Part shown: positions 21,219 through 24,031 of the stretch, piece by piece
Numbering within the stretch: position 1 is the first letter of the stretch
How the letters are laid out: each line of letters begins with the position of its first letter
NCBI GenBank assembly: GCA_001784055.1
Contig: MFOZ01000025.1
Location: 1,138-25,168, forward strand
Source: Candidatus Levybacteria bacterium RIFCSPLOWO2_01_FULL_42_15
Lineage (GTDB): Bacteria; Patescibacteriota; Microgenomatia; Levybacterales; UBA12049
DNA length: 24,031 nucleotides
Direction of reading: 5' to 3'
Program-made: the position numbers and the translations under genes
Notes under the pieces: generated by a model
The model's database searches: none
Told to the model about the DNA's origin: nothing
What the model saw: only the letters and a program-made list of their open reading frames with translations

Positions 21219-21936
21219 ACAGTGTTGGCGTAAGGATGTAGGTAATGGTATTTCCGTAACGCCCGGGCGGTTGGTTCAGCGAAATAGTTACTTTTACGGT
21301 AATTTGGGCTTGATTTGTGCCAGATGTTTTCGTCTCACGAATTACTTCTTGCGGCTGTTCTTTTTTTGCATTATCGGCAAATTGCTTATAGAACGTAGGA
21401 TCGGTGAAGTCAGAAAGGCAGGGAGTTCCTAAGAGATTATCACAACGATACCCAAACCCGTAGGTTAAGAGATTTACCCATTGTGAAGACCTCGCTTCAT
21501 TACAAAATCCGTCATCACACGTGGTGTCAGGGATTGGCGTAGGAGATTGGGAAGAGGTAAGCGGTCCGTCTTGGTAGGCAATTACCGAGTACCCGCTTTC
21601 TTTTGAAGACGTAATCGTAAGAACACTTGTTCGCTGAACAGGATTTGTGGGAGAAAGTGATCCAAAATCAATAAGGCTCTCGGATAGAGAAAAACCAAGA
21701 GTGCCGCTTTGGGTTGAAATATTTTCCAGTTTGCTTCCAATGGTTTGATCAAGATTCCACCTGAGATTATACTGTGAATTAGTGGTTGATCCTCCGCCGG
21801 AGGTAATTTTTCCGGACTGAATGGTGTAGTTGTCCCCGGACATGGTAGCTCCAAATGCAAAGTTCAAAGTGTAAAATGAAAAAATAAAAGAGCCGATACC
21901 AAATACGATACCAAATATAACAAGAGGTTTCATCAT
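21219..21936 (-). CDS. Secreted protein of unknown family, operon partner of the DUF916-like protein
   Basis: About 239 residues with a signal peptide (hydrophobic part about 4-28). The mature part is Ser/Thr/Gly-rich and strand-rich: ITSGGGSTTNSQYNLRW, then ESLIDFGSLSPTNPVQRTS, a four-Cys segment (TTCDDGFC...YRCDN...TPC) that may hold two disulfides, and an ending QPPGRYGNTITYILTPTL like those of WxL or spore-coat-U-type wall proteins. The frame is open to a TTG at 21954, but this lies in the promoter; ATG at 21936 (or 21933) is preferred. The stop overlaps the next start (TGATG), so the two proteins are probably made in equal amounts and may interact. End given as the codon before that overlap; the stop codon is 21217-21219. 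Confidence 0.75.
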
Positions 21937-21942
21937 ACGTTC

Positions 21943-21983
21943 ATAGTAACGCAATTATCAAAAAAAAGACAATATGCTATACT
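21943..21983. promoter_or_regulatory. Divergent promoters of the secreted pair and leuS
   Basis: Minus: TTGTCT (21967-21972), an 18-bp spacer, TACTAT (21943-21948), start site at or beside the ATG at 21936. Plus: TTATCA (21955-21960), a 17-bp spacer, TATACT (21978-21983), start site near 21990, about 8 bases before the leuS ATG. The two promoters overlap on the same 40 bases and should compete. Confidence 0.5.
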
Positions 21984-21997
21984 AAAAAGAATCTCAA

Positions 21998-24031
21998 ATG
22001 GCAAATCTCAAATCTCAAACCCCGATTAAATCGGGGCAAATCTCAAACGTTAGAGCTAAAGAGACAATCATCGAGTATCGCCCGTCGGAAATTGAGGCAA
22101 GGTGGGGGAAAGTGTGGCAGGAAAAGAAGCTATTCTCTCCGAATTTAGGCGAAGGCAAGCCTTTCTATAACCTCATGATGTTTCCGTATCCGTCCGCGGA
22201 AGGGCTCCACGTGGGGAATATGTACGCGTTTACCGGAGCAGACGTCTATGGCCGGTTCATGCGCATGAAAGGATATGACGTGTTTGAGCCCATTGGGCTT
22301 GACGGGTTTGGGATTCACTCTGAAAATTACGCAATCAAAATAGGGAGACATCCTAAAGAGCACGCCAAAATTTCTCAAAAAAACTTTTACCGCCAGCTTT
22401 CCTTAATTGGTAATGGCTTTGCATGGGATCATCGTCTGGAAACCTATGATCCAGTTTATTATAGATGGACACAGTGGTTGTTTATCCAGATATTTAAGAA
22501 AGGTCTTGCGTATCGAAAAAAGGCAGCGGTTAATTGGTGTTCCTCCTGTCAAACCGTTCTTGCGGACGAACAGATCATAGAAGGAGCATGTGAACGCTGT
22601 GAAACCAAGGTAGAGCTCAAAAAATTAGAACAGTGGTTTTTCAAGATTACTGCGTATGCGGAGAAACTTCTCGCTGGAATAGAAAAAATAGATTGGCCAG
22701 AAAAAATAAAAATCGCCCAGAGGAATTGGATTGGAAGAACTAAAGGAGCACGAATTATATTTAAGATCAATGGCGCAAAAGAGAGCATTGAGGTATTCAC
22801 AACCAGACCGGATACTTTGTATGGAGCAACATTTATAGTGTTATCTCCCGAACATCCGATAGCTGCTTTGGTTAAAGACGGAAAGGTTCAGGAGTATATA
22901 AGACAATCAGCAAAAAAAACAGATCAAGATAGAATGGTTCTTGACAGAGAAAAAACCGGTGTATTTTCTGGCCTGTATGCTATAAACCCTCTTAACAAAG
23001 AAAAACTGCCTGTCTGGATCGCAGATTATGCCGTAATGGGCTATGGGACAGGCGCTTTATTTGGCGATGCGCATGATAAACGCGATGTGGAATTTGCTAA
23101 AAAGTATGGGATTCCATTAAAACCGACAATTATAACGGGAAATAGAAAGCGGGACGTGCAAATAATGAGTTTGGAAGAGTGTTTTACAGGATACGGTACC
23201 CTGGTTAACTCCGGAGACTTTTCTGGTTTAACCTCACAAGAAGCAGGAGAGAAAGTTATTTTGTGGTTGAGTAACCATGGGGACGGCGGTCCTCAAACAA
23301 CCTATCATCTTCGTGATTGGTTGATTTCACGCCAACGGTATTGGGGTCCGCCGATCCCGATGATCTACTGTAAAACGTGTAGCTGGCAGCCGGTTCCCGA
23401 ATCTGAACTTCCCGTAGTTCTGCCCGACATCAAGGACTTCAAGCCCAAAGGAGATGGCTCAACGCCTTTGTCTAACGCTCCTGATTCTTGGAAGTTCACA
23501 AAATGTCCCATGTGTGGAGGGAAAGCGCAAAGAGAACTGGAGGTTTCTGATACCTTTTTAGATAGTTCGTGGTACTTTTTGGCATATCTTCACATGAAGG
23601 ACGGCAAATGGATTGCGGGAAATCCCTTTAATGCAAAGATTCTTGAAAAGTGGCTTCCGGTGAACGCATACATAGGAGGGGCGGAGCACGCGGTTTTGCA
23701 TCTTTTGTATGCGCGTTTTGTCTGGATGGCGCTGTCGGATTGCAAATTTTTGCCAAAAGAATTGGGAGATGAACCGTTTCCATTCTTGTTTAGCCATGGG
23801 CTTATTGTGAAGAATGGCGCAAAAATGAGCAAGAGCAAGGGAAACGTGGTGATTCCCGATAGTTACATTAAGAAATATGGAGCAGATGCAGTGCGATCTT
23901 ATTTGATGTTCTTAGGTCCTTATGATATGGGGGGGGATTTTAGAGATTCGGGAATTGAAGGAATGTATAGGTTCTTAAAAAGAGTATGGAAATTAATTAC
24001 TGTTTACGCGGGTCCTGCCACTCGCTCTTCC
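21998..24031 (+). CDS. leuS: Leucyl-tRNA synthetase, 3' end beyond the window
   Basis: 678 codons without a stop to the right edge (family about 800-900). Class I signatures: HVGN (71-74, the HIGH motif) and KMSKS (609-613). The zinc-1 insertion has CSSC and CERC. The CP1 editing domain has TTRPDT (268-273) and G-T-G-A-L-F-G-D357-A-H-D360; the usual V-P before A-H-D is a single Asp here, while the universally conserved Asp360 that excludes leucine from editing is kept. A second zinc-type motif has CKTC and CPMC. The N-terminus has an extension of about 20 residues encoded by a CAAATCTCAAA-type repeat and a palindrome. No other in-frame ATG, GTG or TTG precedes the conserved start, so the ATG at 21998 is used. 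Function: charges tRNA-Leu with leucine and edits mischarged products. Confidence 0.95.
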   Translation, partial: MANLKSQTPIKSGQISNVRAKETIIEYRPSEIEARWGKVWQEKKLFSPNLGEGKPFYNLMMFPYPSAEGLHVGNMYAFTGADVYGRFMRMKGYDVFEPIGLDGFGIHSENYAIKIGRHPKEHAKISQKNFYRQLSLIGNGFAWDHRLETYDPVYYRWTQWLFIQIFKKGLAYRKKAAVNWCSSCQTVLADEQIIEGACERCETKVELKKLEQWFFKITAYAEKLLAGIEKIDWPEKIKIAQRNWIGRTKGARIIFKINGAKESIEVFTTRPDTLYGATFIVLSPEHPIAALVKDGKVQEYIRQSAKKTDQDRMVLDREKTGVFSGLYAINPLNKEKLPVWIADYAVMGYGTGALFGDAHDKRDVEFAKKYGIPLKPTIITGNRKRDVQIMSLEECFTGYGTLVNSGDFSGLTSQEAGEKVILWLSNHGDGGPQTTYHLRDWLISRQRYWGPPIPMIYCKTCSWQPVPESELPVVLPDIKDFKPKGDGSTPLSNAPDSWKFTKCPMCGGKAQRELEVSDTFLDSSWYFLAYLHMKDGKWIAGNPFNAKILEKWLPVNAYIGGAEHAVLHLLYARFVWMALSDCKFLPKELGDEPFPFLFSHGLIVKNGAKMSKSKGNVVIPDSYIKKYGADAVRSYLMFLGPYDMGGDFRDSGIEGMYRFLKRVWKLITVYAGPATRSS
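22019..22035. repeat. Short palindromic element, copy 2 (inside leuS)
   Basis: CCCCGATTAAATCGGGG, perfect 8-bp arms, flanked by several CAAATCTCAAA units between 21995 and 22050. It encodes TPIKSG in the N-terminal extension of leucyl-tRNA synthetase. Confidence 0.6.

Noticed and set aside
21791..21803. Palindrome CCTCCGCCGGAGG in the secreted-protein gene
   Set aside because: It encodes an ordinary Ser/Gly run (SGGGS) in a glycine-rich part and has no second copy in the window, so insertion is not supported.
22145..23838. Several minus-strand frames of 77-83 residues
   Set aside because: They lie antisense to leuS, which reads without a stop from 21998 to the right edge.

Overview
This window looks like chromosomal DNA of a Patescibacteria (CPR) bacterium, most likely of the Microgenomates group. 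That placement is an inference. It rests on two paralogous secreted DUF11 proteins that share a C-x-L-I-[FY]-G-G-G-x-T-C opening and end in a TGP motif, a membrane segment and a basic tail, on a very large tail-fibre-like surface protein, and on near-leaderless genes with almost no Shine-Dalgarno sequences. Several genes stop with TGA, so the code is the standard bacterial one and not the UGA-glycine code. No rRNA, CRISPR array, transposase or phage module was found.

Layout. (1) 1-891: a YfiH/laccase-domain gene, open to the left edge. (2) 892-1514: a long intergenic stretch with a hairpin terminator, a possible short RNA gene on +, a 50-residue gene on - with its own promoter, and one perfect DnaA-box match. 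(3) 1515-2982 (-): a DUF11 surface protein and a family 2 glycosyltransferase. (4) 3267-4487 (+): transcription terminator Rho. (5) 4438-5187 (-): a second family 2 glycosyltransferase, tail to tail with rho. (6) 5226-8787 (+): three genes with stop/start overlaps: a membrane-anchored unknown, a GT-C-like polytopic protein and a GT4 glycosyltransferase. (7) 8756-10748 (-): the second DUF11 protein and an unknown 428-residue protein. (8) 10863-12229 (+): a LysM/M23 cell-wall hydrolase and two tRNA-Ala genes. (9) 12406-12690 (+): a small zinc-ribbon protein, the only gene with a strong ribosome-binding site. (10) 12696-19164 (-): a 1431-residue surface fibre protein whose cytoplasmic end carries two tyrosine-recombinase core-binding domains, and an O-antigen-ligase-like protein with TPRs. 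(11) 19586-21936: convergent envelope proteins. (12) 21998 to the right edge: leuS, running off the window.

Most of the window makes and decorates the cell surface: five glycan-related enzymes, five secreted or anchored surface proteins and one peptidoglycan hydrolase, with a few housekeeping genes (rho, leuS, tRNA-Ala) between them. Genes sit in short alternating units. Three convergent pairs overlap at their 3' ends by 32-50 bp. Most -10 boxes lie only 6-15 bases from the start codon, which implies leaderless or near-leaderless mRNAs. Several promoters are overlapped by inverted repeats that could be operators.

The most unusual items are the recombinase-domain/fibre fusion, a short palindrome inserted in frame into two neighbouring genes, and the regulated-looking intergenic cassette at 1040-1402.
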